NCBI GenBank assembly: GCA_021234155.1
Contig: JAJEKV010000030.1
Location: forward strand, 15,798,003-15,862,002
Length of the DNA stretch: 64,000 bases
Reading direction: 5' to 3'
From: Isoetes taiwanensis
Lineage: Eukaryota; Streptophyta; Lycopodiopsida; Isoetales; Isoetaceae
Position numbers and translations under genes: made by a program
Notes under the pieces: generated by a model
Database searches by the model: none
Seen by the model: only the letters and a program-made list of their open reading frames with translations
Told to the model about the DNA's origin: nothing
Shown: positions 1 through 10,679 of the stretch, in pieces
Position numbering within the stretch: position 1 is the first letter of the stretch
How the letters are laid out: every line of letters starts with the position of its first letter

Positions 1-1015
1 AAGTTGGATCTTGCAAGGGCTGATTTTCCAAAACGGGGCTGAATTTTTTTGCCTCAGCCCAAGTTCAACAGGTTTTAAGCCAGCGCTTCGCAGTTCGTCC
101 ATGTGAACCCAGCATTAACCGGGATCTTTACTTCATCCCAATACAGGCTTCCCGCCCCCTACAATTCGAAATTTGAATTTGCTTAATGTATAAAAGCATG
201 GATTGTAGGAGAATGGACTTTTCGATTTCCATATGCACGTTGCAAATTTCAAAAACGAGATTAGTACGGACGTTCGGCTCACACGGTTTAATTGTTTGGG
301 GCATACAAATTGTACACCTTCATTTTGGCCCGTCGCGATCCACGCAGCGATATGGAAGATCCAAATGATGTGTGGATAAGGATCCAACCGACTCACTAAT
401 ATGCTTCAGTCTTCAATCTTAAAAAGGAGGTCTAAAAATAAGAACTTAGACCTCGGCGTGTTGTGTCTTGTGTGCTCAAAAAGTGTCAACATCCGGGCGG
501 ATGGCGGTTTATATCCATTGGATCCGTTGAGTGGCAAGAAACCGTCATTCGGGATGTTTCAAGTTTAGTCCGATTTTGTGGTGACGGTAACTCGGCCTCC
601 TAGGATATTGTGAGAGATTGAGAGAGGATGAAGGCATTCGAATCGAATACAGTTCCTTGAGATGAGCTGCTCCAGATAAGGAAGGGGAAATGTCCGTGAA
701 GATGCTAATAAATGACATTATACTTTGCAATGTGAAGGGTTTATACATTCTTGAAGTACAAAGGTTATGGTGTTTGTGTTTAGATACCGCTAATACAAGA
801 AGTCTTTGACTACTTTTAACAATAGATTCCTTTAAAAATCTATTGCTATTTAAATTATAGCAAAAATGAGTCTTGAAACTCTTTAAGTAGTAGAAGAACT
901 CTTTGACTAGTTATCCATTTGATGACCATTTTTTAAGAAAATATGATATGTGACATTCTTATATGCAAACATTCATAAAATTTATGAACATTGAAGGTCA
1001 AAGCCATCCTTGTTT
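1..1015. other. Intergenic, no recognised gene
   Basis: No coding region in this stretch looks like a known family, and the open frames are short and lack codon structure. A small hairpin is visible at 427-454 (arms GAGGTCTAA and TTAGACCTC around a 10-nt loop). From about 780 the base composition becomes AT-rich and grades into the hairpin-repeat array that follows. Confidence 0.5.
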
Positions 1016-1020
1016 AAAGA

Positions 1021-1912
1021 GGATCATATGATGCGAAATCTTCATGCGCAGAAGTAATTGCATATAAGAAATTCGCCTGGTGTAATCCTTGCGTAAAAAA
1101 GTAAATAGAAACACAAATATTGAACTTACAACTTAGCGTAAACAAATAGTATTTTAATAAACCAACACTTTATATACTAACACTTTACACTTTAAATAAG
1201 ATATTTTTTTCTTTCCTTTTACTTGAAAGCAATTTTTTTTTTCAAGATGGATCACACCAAGCGAATAATACATATGCAAAAAAAAGGGACACACTAAATT
1301 CGCATGGTGTGATCCACTTTCTTATTTGTTGTCAAAATAAAATTAAACACAAGTACTCATTCCTATTTGTATCTAAAATGCTTTACCACTCTTAAGTACA
1401 TAAGTCATTATCCCTTTTCAAAGAGCATATTATTTTTCAAGAAGGATCACACCAAGCGAATAGTACATATGCAACAAAAATGGAACACACTAAATTCGCA
1501 TCGTGTGATCCACTTTCTTATTTGTTGTCAAATTAAAATTAAACACAAGTACCCCTTCTCATTTAATGCTTTACCACCCCAAGTGCATAAAGTTATTAGT
1601 CCTTTTCAAAGAGCATATCTTTTTTTAAGAAGGATCACATCAAGCATCCTATTTGCATCTAAAATACTTTACCAACTCTAGTAGTACATAAAGTTATTAG
1701 CCCTTTTCAAAAAGCAAACACTTTATCAATAAATGAGCACGTCACATATCCACACTTAACTTCAAATAAGACACATATATATTTCTTTTATTAAAAGATA
1801 ATCAAAGTAATTTTACTATAGGAAGTCATCTTTTTCCAAAAAGATCACACCAAGCGAATTTTGTATAAGCTAAAAGGTTGGAATATACTAAATTCGCATG
1901 GTGTGATCCACT
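1021..1912. repeat. Tandem ~190-230 bp repeat array, each unit carrying an inverted-repeat hairpin
   Basis: Units recur with anchors at 1021, 1249, 1444, 1632 and 1842, so spacings are 228, 195, 188 and 210 bp. Four units carry a left arm like GGATCACACCAAGCGAAT and a right arm like ATTCGCATGGTGTGATCC around a loop of about 31-33 nt. Arms: 1249-1266/1298-1315, 1444-1461/1494-1511, 1842-1859/1892-1909, and a diverged pair 1021-1039/1071-1088. The best pair matches at 17 of 18 positions. The 1632 unit keeps only a left half (1632-1645). Between hairpins the units share a CCTTTTCAAAGAGCATAT block and a CTTTCTTATTTGTTGTCAA block. Whether this is a fold-back transposon amplified in tandem or a satellite cannot be decided here. 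Confidence 0.8.
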
Positions 1913-2087
1913 TTCTTGTTTGTTGTCAATAGATAATAACACCAAGTCCCTCATCAATAGTCTCCCATTTGCATATAAAATATGTATCATTCCAAGTTAT
2001 ATTATCATTCCAAGAATATAAGCACTTAGGCGGAACTATTGGCGGAACTCTTAGCGGCAAAATAACAGTTAGTCATCTGGCTTTTCG

Positions 2088-2645
2088 ATGTCCTTGAAGA
2101 GGACCTCCCGAAAGGGAGAAACAGCATCGGAAGAGGCCCAAAATCCAGAAGATGAGGAGCTGCTCCAATTACTTCGTGGCCTAACCTGCGAATTGAAAGC
2201 TTCAAGAGATGAAATTAAATTCATTACAGATGAATTGAAAGCAACTAGGGAAGAGCTACGAAATGTAAAGGGAGAGATGAAGGCTGTGAAAGAAGAACTG
2301 CAGGCAATCAAGAGTGATATAAAAGAGTTGAAATCTGGAATAACTGAAGTAAAAGAAACTTTGGAAGAAGATTCCCAATCTGAGTCTAATTCTGATCAAG
2401 AGCAAATGGTAGAACAAATTACCTCTAAATTGGAAAACAGAAAATTTGTCTCAATAGAAGCACGGACAAGAGTCGCCCAGCACAGAAGCCATTTGAAAGG
2501 GCAGAAGCTTTGGCTAAATGACGATCTTACTGTGCAGCAACAAAAAGAGAGAAAGCAACTCTTAGATGAAGTAAAAAGACTTAGAGGCGAAGGCCAAAAT
2601 GCGTACATTGTTAATAATAGACTGGTTGTCCGCAACAGGGCATAG
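2088..2645 (+). CDS. LINE A ORF1, coiled-coil protein
   Basis: This encodes 185 residues starting at the first ATG after an in-frame stop at 2070. Residues about 25-100 are a long heptad-like stretch rich in Glu, Lys and Leu, with repeated E-L-K/R patterns, so a parallel coiled coil is expected. The C-terminal third is basic (a KRLRGEGQNA-type segment). This matches the position and character of LINE ORF1 RNA chaperones, which trimerise through a coiled coil and bind the element RNA in cytoplasmic particles. I see no CCHC knuckle or RRM. The TAG that ends it is followed in the same frame by the endonuclease, so either the element has a single gene with a nonsense mutation or ORF1 and ORF2 are joined by readthrough. 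Confidence 0.7.
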   Translation: MSLKRTSRKGETASEEAQNPEDEELLQLLRGLTCELKASRDEIKFITDELKATREELRNVKGEMKAVKEELQAIKSDIKELKSGITEVKETLEEDSQSESNSDQEQMVEQITSKLENRKFVSIEARTRVAQHRSHLKGQKLWLNDDLTVQQQKERKQLLDEVKRLRGEGQNAYIVNNRLVVRNRA

Positions 2646-3728
2646 GGAAGCGATGCCTCCAGGCTTTTAATTTGGAATGTGCATGGACTAAGTGAAAATA
2701 CCATCATCAGTAATGCTGCTTTGTTTCAAAACTATGACATTTTGGTTTTTCTGGAAACATGGGAATTGGAAACAAACAGATTATTGACAATTCCTGGTTT
2801 TGAAGTTATAGATTCAGCCTGGAATTTCATAGGAAACAGTAGAAGGGGATGGGGCGGGATAGCTTGCTATGCAAAGAAAGACATTGTAAAATCAGTTACA
2901 ATAGAGAAGAAGGATGCATATGCGCAATATATTTGGCTGAAAATTCACACAAGCAGGACTGTTATATACATGGCTGTTGCATATTTTGCGCCATTAGATC
3001 CGCAACCTGCAACGATATACACAAATAAAGGTTTAAGTGCAGATGATCCTTTTCTTCATTTAGCCTCTGATGTATTAACATTTAAACAGAAAGGACCAGC
3101 TTTCATAGTAGGTGATTTGAATGGGAGAATCAGCAATAAACAAGCCGTATTGTTGTCAGGAGAAGGCAATGAACTGTGGCTAAATGAACTGATTGAACAG
3201 AAGGACACATGGCCACGATCATCCATGGACACCATGCAAAATAAGATGGGTAGGCATGTTCTTACACTATGTGAATCATTTGATATGATAATCTACAATG
3301 GTCTTGAAAGATATCCTAGCTCCAGAGGATTTACATGCTACCAGCCAAATGGTTCTAGCACTGTGGATTTGTTAATTGGTGAACCAAAAAATTTGCAGCT
3401 TGTGACAGAATTCATGGTGCTTGACAGAAGTCCAGACTCAGATCATGCACCTTTGCACATTTGCTTGAATATGCAATGCAGCAAAGAAACGCTACCAGTC
3501 TTGCCACAGCCGAAACTAAGAGTAAACTATAAATTAGCTTCAGATTATACAGATGTATTAACTCATAAACTAGAAAACATAGCATGGGAAGATAGCTTAA
3601 ACAGAAGTATGCTTATTCAAAGTTTAATACTGGATGCAGCATCCTCGTTTTTGGCTATTCAAACCCACAGGGAAGAAGAAAACGAGATAGTAAATGGTTT
3701 GACAAAGAATGTTTTGAAGCTAAGCTGA
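2646..3728 (+). pseudogene. LINE A ORF2 part 1, AP-like endonuclease
   Basis: The frame is open from immediately after the ORF1 stop. The endonuclease fold starts at the WNVHGL motif (about 2673), so true translation begins at or before this rather than at the GTG at 2679. Catalytic motifs of the exonuclease-endonuclease-phosphatase family are in order: WNVHG, FLETW (Glu), GDLNGR (Asp/Asn) and SDHAPL (Ser-Asp-His near the end). This domain nicks target DNA to prime reverse transcription. The frame closes at 3728 within a linker. The typical KWFDKECFEAK linker to the RT reads one frame over from about 3692, so a one-base indel at roughly 3685-3695 breaks the protein. Confidence 0.85.
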
Positions 3729-3757
3729 AGTTTAAGCAGACCAAAGAGGCGCAAGAA

Positions 3758-5905
3758 TTGAAAGTCTACAGGAACATAGTGAAAAGAAAGAAAAGGGCAT
3801 GGTTACGGAATCACCAAGATATGGTAATGACAGAGCAGGAGATAGACCCAAAAAGATTTTTCAATAGGCTCAAAAAACATATGGAGACAGCCACTATTCA
3901 AAGAGATGATCTATTTGGATTGGTGAAAGCCTTATACCAGACTCCGAGTGAACAAGGGTTTTTATTTCATCGTAGAAACTCATTGCTATTTACTAGCACA
4001 GATGTGATTGATGCGCTTAAGACCATGGCAAATGGCAGAGCATGTGACTCAAATGGGTTGTCTATAGAACTCTTGAAATGGGGAGGATCTAAGCTGCATG
4101 AATTCCTTGCGGATCTATGTAATGATGCACTGAAAAATGGGTTTCCTGATGCATGGTGCTTAAACAGGGTCGTACCTATCCATAAGGCTGGTAACAAAGA
4201 AGATGTGCGAAACTATCGGACCATTTTGGTGAGTAATGTGTTTGCAAAGTTGTTTGCATCTATGCTTGAACGAAAATTGTCTTCGTGGGCAGACAAAAAA
4301 GATATTCGTGCTGTTTGCCAGGCAGGTTTTAGAACTGACCATTCCACTCTTGATCATTTAGTTACACTGCGAGTTTTGTCTGAAGGTGCAAAGGGTGCTG
4401 GTAATAAAAGATTTCTTGCCTTTATAGATCTCACAAAAGCCTTTGATACAGTTAAGAGAACAGATCTTGCCCACAGGTTGGAAATGCTTGAAATCCCAGA
4501 AGAACTTTATCATGCAGTTGCATGCTTGTATGACAGAGTACTAGTAGAACTATCCTTCCCATTTACAGGACCAGACAAAGTGCAGAATACGATTGGAGTA
4601 AAGCAAGGTTGCCCTTGCTCTCCGACTCTTTTTGGATTGTTCATAGATGAACTAGAAAGCTGGATGGCGCGTCTTGGGGGGCCAGGAGCCCAATTGGGGA
4701 GGTATGTCTTGCAGCTCTTGATTTTTGCTGATGACATTGTATTAGTTTCGAAGACTGCAACTGGGTTACAACGTCATCTTGATGTGTTATGTGCCTTTTG
4801 TGAACAAAAAAGCATGAAGATCAATCCTGAAAAGTCAAAGATAATGGTGCTAGGAGGCAGGGATAGCACAATCTTATATGCAGGTGGTGTTCCACTTGAA
4901 CAAGTAATGAAGTATAAATATTTGGGAGTAGAAATGACGAATAATTATAAGTGGACATTGGCAGCCCAAAAGCGTGTATCAGGTGGTTTCAGGGCATTTT
5001 ATAGTATGATGTATCAGTGTAAGGTCAACAATTTTGAGCATTGGCGATTAAGAAAACTCCTTTTTGGGATACAAGTAAAAACAGTTGTCCTTTATGGAAG
5101 TCCAGTTTGGGGGCCAGGTTTGTCTTTAAAGGGATGGAGAGACATAGAGAAGATACAAAAAAGATTTTTAATAGCTGAATTGGGAGTTAAGGTGCAAACT
5201 CCATACTGCATGCTGCTGGCTGAAACAGGTTTATTACCTCTTGAAGTAGAGGCATTATGCAGAACCATCTCATATGTGAATCGAGTCCAAGCCATGGGCA
5301 CAGATCGATTACCATATCAGGCCCTTGTGCATAGCACAAAAGGGTGGTATGCTGATGTTATGAGATGGGCAAGAAAATGGTTGGACGATGATGCTTGGCC
5401 AGTATTCCAAAAATTTGAAGAAATACATGATTATGTGGCTGCACGAGCAATTCGCAAATTGTGGCAAGTAAGTGATGAATCTGACGTGAAAACCAAGTTT
5501 TACCTTGCTGAGATAAATGATCTATCGGAGTATAAAGAGCAGTCTTATCTACTTTCATGTATTAGCAGAAGAAAACGTATGTTTATCTCTCAAATCAGAT
5601 TGTCATCTCATCATTTGCATATTGAGACTGGAAGGTGGAATAATATACCTCGCAATGAGCGGTTCTGTCCGAGTTGCTTAGATCCAGCAATTGAAGACGA
5701 AGAGCACGCATTCTTGAACTGCTCAGCATATGAACAAGTTAGGTGCCAGTATGATATTACAGCATCGACACTTGGTGAACTCTTTGATGCTGTACCTACG
5801 CATACCTTATATTCATATCTTAGAGATATTTTTAAAGAGAGAGAAGAGATAAGTGAACTTTTCAATTTTATGAGTAATTTTGACATTGATGGCATTCTAG
5901 ACTAA
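3758..5905 (+). pseudogene. LINE A ORF2 part 2, reverse transcriptase with C-terminal zinc finger
   Basis: This 715-codon frame continues the endonuclease ORF after a frameshift, and the same frame is in fact open back to about 3692. RT motifs are all present: VPIHKAG and NYRTI, AFIDLTKAFDTV (first Asp), GVKQGCPCSPTLFGL, FADDIVLV (the catalytic Asp pair) and KYKYLGVEM. The C-terminal third carries the YGSPVWGP block and a Cys/His finger (FCPSC...DEEHAFLNC), as in plant and invertebrate LINEs. The RT domain itself is uninterrupted. It would copy the element RNA at the nicked target. The only obvious damage to ORF2 is the upstream shift. Confidence 0.88.
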
Positions 5906-5988
5906 GTGCCAAATAGATCTGTATTTTGTTTGCCATAGAGGCCTGGGGGCCTAAATGGCTTGGTCAATAAATTAAAAAAAAAAAAAAA

Positions 5989-6595
5989 TTATGTTTTATG
6001 AACTAAACTTTTTCAAAGAGGGTCCCAAAGCAAAATACAAAACACTTAATCAATAAGCCAACACTTTACCAACAACCAAAGCTTTATTAAATAAGATTTT
6101 TATGTTATTTTATCAAACCTAACAATGTTTCCATATGTGACACTTTGAGTTAACTGATCCAAAGGATCATGAAAGCGACATTTTATACAATATGTCGGAG
6201 CTTTTGTGTCGTGGCATTAGTAAACACCTCTAATGGAGCAAATATTTTGTAACTCATTTTTTCAACAACCCTGGATGCACGCCTTATCAAACATTTCTTC
6301 ATTGCAAGGACACCATTCTCATAACTTTGAGGCTTGCACAATTCGCTTAAACGAGGTCATGGGACGACTTTCAAGCTCGGCTCCCACAACTTTACAACGT
6401 AAAACTAGATGCCCATTGCCCTGAATGTATATCTTGGAAAAGCATGTCTCTTATGTCCATATGTTAGACAACAACGATGCTAGTAATGCTTTTCCCTAGT
6501 CTCAAATCCCCAACATCTGATAAATATAGCCCAAAGAAAAATATTTGATTCAGTGAGTGAATATAAATCAAGAAGAGGGAAGAAAAAAGAAGCAA
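5989..6595. other. AT-rich flank, continuation of the split repeat array
   Basis: No gene is visible. Blocks such as CTTTTTCAAAGAG (about 6007), CACTTAATCAATAA and TTAAATAAGATTTTTATG resemble segments of the array upstream of LINE A, supporting insertion of the LINE into the array. Confidence 0.55.
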
Positions 6596-6663
6596 GGATC
6601 ACATGACGCGAAATCTCACTACACATTTACAAAGTGCATATGCATTTTCGCATGGTGTGATCC
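6596..6663. repeat. Isolated copy of the array hairpin
   Basis: The left arm GGATCACATGACGCGAAA (from 6596) pairs with TTTCGCATGGTGTGATCC (ending 6663), with three mismatches and a loop of about 32 nt. It is the same hairpin type as at 1021-1912, about 4.7 kb away on the other side of LINE A. Confidence 0.75.
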
Positions 6664-7487
6664 ATGTATTATTGAGGGTGAAAATTTGCAAATATCCTCC
6701 TCTTCAAATCCCTTCCCCCCCTCCCTTCCCCCTTTTTTTTTGCAATATATTATCCATAGCATTTATTTTGAACCCTATAGTTCTACCTATTCATTGTGTA
6801 TGAATGTCGCTCCGGCGATGTAACTCCATAGTCACCCTTCGTTAAGGATAGCATTCTCACCCACAAGCCTATGGATAGATATCCTTCCACCGTCATGCCT
6901 TTATTATTTTGTATGGGTAGTAAAAACATGGCATGTAATGTACGTTTGCTTGTCTGCACATCGCCTCGTCGTTGTTGCTTAACTCTATGCTCGCCCCGCA
7001 AAAACACAGACACTATTGGAGACTTGGATTCCAAATGAAGAGCGAAGGTGGAGAGGATGCACGTAGCGGCGCTAATGTGAACAATGGAAATCTTGGTGCC
7101 AAAATTTGATAAGGTGGTTGGTGCATGTGGGCATGTGCACAGTAGGCGGGAAAAGTAGCCATTATTTTGGTCCACGATACGATTTTCGAAAAATGCGGGC
7201 CATTAATGTGGTTGCAATGAATGCACAAACATGTCCTATGAAATTTCGCCATGTGGATGCCAAGTAAGCCTGCTCCTCTTTCTACTTGCCAACTAATACT
7301 GACTTTGGAAAAAAATGCGCAAACATCATTGGTCGCGAGAAACATGACGTGGAATTCTGGCATCCAAGATATGGGCCATTTTGAGACCCCAAATCCGCCC
7401 TAATGATGGCGCCCCCAACACACCCATGGACGCATACCACTGTACTATATACAAATTACTACGGATACAAGCTAAGTCCCTAGGTTT
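6664..7487. other. No recognised gene; may include the LTR of the 7951 element
   Basis: Open frames here are short and overlapping with no family resemblance. The left end of the LTR belonging to the primer-binding site at 7951 should lie somewhere in this interval or just after it, but I could not fix a TG start. Confidence 0.35.
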
Positions 7488-7754
7488 GTGGCACGTCCTG
7501 AAGCCACGATTGTGTTGGACCTAGACTCTTTTGTTACCTGGTGGTTCAACGAGTCGGAGGCTGAACCGGCTTTAATGTCTAAGGAACGAGTTTACGAGAT
7601 CCTAATATCCTTGTTTAGGGAGTTGTATTATGTGCAAAGGCAACCCCAAATTACGGCGCAAGACCCGGAGACGGATGGAGAGTCTTCCGGGGATAGCTCT
7701 AGCGACGACTCCTCGGTCACTTCCGAGGAGGGGGAAGATCAAAGGGCCAATTAG
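7488..7754 (+). CDS. Short acidic ORF, unrecognised
   Basis: This 88-codon frame opens with GTG, so any eukaryotic start would be internal (the first ATG is at 7575). The peptide has an aromatic N-terminal half (a VTWWFNESE segment) and a low-complexity acidic tail of Ser, Asp, Glu and Gly. It lies less than 200 bp before the LTR end at 7948, so it may sit within an LTR rather than be a gene. I cannot assign a function. Confidence 0.2.
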   Translation: MARPEATIVLDLDSFVTWWFNESEAEPALMSKERVYEILISLFRELYYVQRQPQITAQDPETDGESSGDSSSDDSSVTSEEGEDQRAN

Positions 7755-7759
7755 GCATG

Positions 7760-7948
7760 GGTGACGGGGTTGGCTTGGGGTTTTTGTATATTATGGGTGT
7801 ATGGTGAACTCTCCTTTCTATGTATGTGGCCTTGGGCCTAATGTAAACGATTTGATTGTAACCATAACTCTATGAATATAAGTTCAGCATGATTTGATTG
7901 TCTATATCCGAGTTATTTAGCGCAACGGCCTGGGCTAGATCCGTTTCA
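7760..7948 (+). mobile_element. 3' portion of a 5' LTR (left boundary unknown)
   Basis: The terminal CA at 7947-7948 sits two bases before a primer-binding site, which fixes the right end of a 5' LTR. There is no matching 3' LTR in the window, so the length is unknown. The LTR may extend well to the left of this interval. Confidence 0.5.
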
Positions 7949-7950
7949 GT

Positions 7951-7962
7951 TGGTATCAGAGC
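7951..7962 (+). promoter_or_regulatory. Primer-binding site, initiator tRNA-Met type
   Basis: TGGTATCAGAGC is the standard plant LTR-retrotransposon site complementary to the 3' end of initiator tRNA-Met. Minus-strand cDNA synthesis would start here. It marks a plus-strand element whose gag begins about 120 bp downstream. Confidence 0.85.
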
Positions 7963-8084
7963 CCAAAGTTCTGACAACCTTCGGGCCGTGGGAATTAAGG
8001 GTTAGAAACTTAAGAAGTCTACTCGAAAGTAGAGATGTTTTATGGAAAATAACCATTGCCATCATTTTCCAGGTGATTAGCAAG

Positions 8085-8300
8085 ATGTCTGGAAGTGATG
8101 ATAACGGTTTAGGAGCTGGGGGAAGTGGCACTGCTCCTACCATCACTGAACAAATTTTGGCAGCTATGCAACAACAGCTTGCCATCATGCAACAGCAGCT
8201 TGTCGCCAAGGATGCTGGCCTTGATGAGGTCAACAAGGTTTTAAAGCAACTCAAGATGGAGACCTTTAGTGGTAAAGATACCACAGGCGAAAGCGATGGT
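8085..8300 (+). pseudogene. gag N-terminal fragment of an LTR retrotransposon
   Basis: An ATG at 8085 opens a gag-like peptide: a Gly/Ser-rich start, then a Gln-rich helix (ITEQILAAMQQQLAIMQQQL) and a KMETFSGKD segment, typical of the N-terminus of plant gag proteins. After about 8300 the sequence stops resembling gag and becomes the reverse complement of a LINE reverse transcriptase, so only about 70 codons survive. Position directly after the primer-binding site supports the call. Confidence 0.55.
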
Positions 8301-10200
8301 CCCCAAATTTCACTGGCATATAGAATAACTGGCATTATTAGTGCATCAAACAGCTTTTTCCTCAGTGGCCAATATGTGATATGGGCGTGCCAACACATGT
8401 TTGCTATAGGATAATGCCTTCAGGGCTGCTACAATTATGAGATCCACGCCTTTTGTCCAACGCTTGCGCCCTAAGAACACTTGGTGTCTCAAATACTTAT
8501 GAGATTGAGCCTTTCCAACCACTTCTCCGTGATAAAGCATAGCAGCAGGCTGCGTTCCAAAGCCTAAGACCTTAATCTTTCCCAAATTGACTGCAAGCCT
8601 AAATTGTGAACGGAATTCATGCAACACATCCAATTGCTTCTGCAAATCTTTCGCCGTATATGAACATAAAAGTAGATCATCAGCATATAATAAAAGTATT
8701 ACCAGCTCATGGAATAGGCATGAAGCCCTCCAGTTGATTGATATATAGCCCGAATAGCGTGGGAGAGAGGGTGCATCCTTGTCACTCCAACATCACTGAT
8801 AATCAAGTCAGACATACCCGCCGGTGTAACCACTCTCCCCCAGACTGATTCTTACAATCTCGCAATAGCCTGTATCCATTCACATGGAACACCAAGCTGG
8901 GTTAGGCGGTGCAGGAGTTTCTGACAAGATACCGTGTCGAATGCTTTAACAAAATTGACAAAGCAGCATAGCAATGGTTTCCCTTGTGATCTGGCCTCTT
9001 CTATCATGGTCCGGAGAGTAAGCAAATGGCCTATGGAGAAACCAGGCCTGAAGCCTACTTGCCCCCATGCTCTTATGTTGTGTTCCTCACAACAAGAGAA
9101 TGGACATTTAGCGACGTGGGCTTGCGACGTCTGTGCGACGTGACGTCGCAAATAACGTCACCATGCGACGTCAATGCGACGTCACGTCGCAGACACGTCG
9201 CATGCGACGTCTGACACCGTGACGTGGCAGATCTGTCACGCCAGATGGACGCTTGCGCCAGGTGGACGACAGGTGTCACGCCAGGTGGACGCTTGCGACG
9301 TCGCGTCGCATGTGACGTACAGTGCTTGGCCCATCTGTGACGCCAGGTGGGCTTGGGCGCCTAGTGGCCTCTGCCCAGTTTGTAAGTTTTAAATCAAAAA
9401 TCTTACCAAAAAGTTTAGCAAGTATAGGGCTGACCATGACCATCCTGTAGTTATTTGGCAGCAACACATCTCCTTGCTTATGTATTGGGTGTATCAGACT
9501 TGTTTTTCCAAGAAAACCCTTCTGTGATAGCTTGATTGAATAAATCTGAAATCAGACCAGCCAACTCTACACCATCATCCTTGAGGTGTTTTGCCGGTAA
9601 CCCATCAATATCTTATGCCTTGCCACGAGCCAAACATTTAATGCCTTTATTTACATCCTCCAAAGTAACAACAAAACCGTATGTGGCTTCTTCATGCAAG
9701 CACAGTCTAGCCTCTCCCTTAAAGTACAGATGTATTGCATACGTTTTCCAGACCTGAAGGTCTGTCAACGACAATTCTTTAGTGGGAGGTGCTAGCTGCT
9801 TTCAAAACCATTTGCCAGAACATCTTGCCTTATATTCCAGTTTTTCCTTTTGACTAGCCTCTTATATGCCTACAATTTAGATGGACTATCAATCCGTTTT
9901 CTGGCCAATTTCAACTCCGTATCATACCAAGCGTTCATGGGCGTATCATACCAAGCGTTCATGGGCTGGGTACCTATTTGCTTATGGTGCTCCCTATTAA
10001 CGGAATGGTATTCTGCAGGTTACCCTCTGCCTGCAAACCGTCAACATTTTGCCACATCATCCTTAAAGCCACATAGGCTTGTCCACCTCCTTGATCCATA
10101 TCTCCAATAGTCATACCTTTTCCAATAGCCATGTCCTTTCCCAAAAGACATGCCCTCATGACCTTTCGGATATCCTTTCACCTGCTTACGTAAACTATCC
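8301..10200 (-). pseudogene. LINE B reverse transcriptase relic, minus strand, interrupted
   Basis: Read on the minus strand from about 10200, the pieces are: an endonuclease-RT linker (NAWYDTELKLARKRID near 9900) containing a 24-bp tandem duplication at about 9920-9967; the RT N-terminal segment (MVSPILAKLFGKIFDLKLTNWAE, 9372-9460); then RAWGQVGFRPGFS and FVNFVKAFDTV (8920-9085); LLLYADDLLL (8670-8695, catalytic Asp pair); and KLFDALIMPVILYASEIWGP (8305-8380). Several frames are used, so it is dead. The endonuclease and, unusually, the 3' end are both missing. It is interrupted by the insertion at 9089-9371 and abuts the gag fragment at about 8300. Confidence 0.8.
9089..9371. mobile_element. 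283-bp ACGT/GACGTC-rich insertion inside LINE B
   Basis: The LINE B protein reads NWAE to the right of 9371 and EEHNIRAWG to the left of 9089, so about 283 bp have been added. A 3-bp CTC occurs at both edges (9086-9088 and 9369-9371) and may be a target duplication. The insert is GC-rich and packed with GCGACGTC, CACGTCGC and GTGACGT words. It contains a 28-bp inverted repeat (9123-9150 against 9175-9202, 26 matches) and two copies of CGCCAGGTGGACGCTTGCG. It has no coding content, and I know no named family with this sequence. Confidence 0.6.
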
Positions 10201-10267
10201 TATTTTCCATATTTTCAATAGATTCAACTCAAGCATTGCACAGCTACCAGGGAGCCCTTCCGGTCTG

Positions 10268-10675
10268 CTACTGTCTCTCAAGACAGATGGACAAAGAAGA
10301 GACGCTTACAGATGTAGCGAAAGCTATAAAAGAAATGATAATTAGACACCGGGGGGTGCACAAAGAGAAGGGTCTCATAATCTGAGAAGCACTACTGAGG
10401 CGAATCAGAGAGGCCCACAAAGGACAGCTCAAAGCTGTTGATAACGATGCATTGTGTATGGCCAAAGAAGCCAACTAAAAAGCACGATGCGGGTATCAAA
10501 AAGAACAAGAGAAGCCCGCTAGAAGGCTACATAAACCTGTGCGTCTGTTGTTGGCAGCACCCTAATTTTTGGGAGCTCGCAGGATGCTACAAAAGTCCGG
10601 GGGCCTCACGGCCTGAGGGACGTTAATGTATATTCTATTCTATTCTATTCTATTCTATTCTATTCTATTCTATTC
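10268..10675 (+). mobile_element. Retroposon 3' end with (TATTC)9 tail
   Basis: The plus strand ends in GGGGGCCTCACGGCCTGAGGGACG and then nine TATTC units at 10631-10675. The GGCCT..GACGTTA end resembles several other LINE 3' ends in the window (29750, 49390, 59920 and 60180 regions). Upstream, a charged coiled-coil-like coding remnant (VAKAIKEMIIRHRG and REALLRRIREAHKGQLK) with several stops runs from about 10290 to 10530. It may be a truncated LINE or a dependent short element. Confidence 0.5.
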
Positions 10676-10679
10676 TCAA

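Larger units (their letters stand above)
2030..5988 (+). mobile_element. Near-complete non-LTR retrotransposon (LINE A)
   Basis: An ORF1, an endonuclease and a reverse transcriptase follow one another on the plus strand and end in a 15-nt poly(A) at 5974-5988. The element splits the hairpin-repeat array: related AT-rich blocks and another hairpin (6596-6663) reappear after its 3' end. The 5' boundary is uncertain. I place it near 2030, where GGCGGAACT is repeated (2033 and 2044) just before ORF1. No convincing target-site duplication was found. The coding part needs one stop (2643-2645) and one frameshift (about 3685-3695) to explain, which suggests a fairly recent insertion. Confidence 0.85.
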
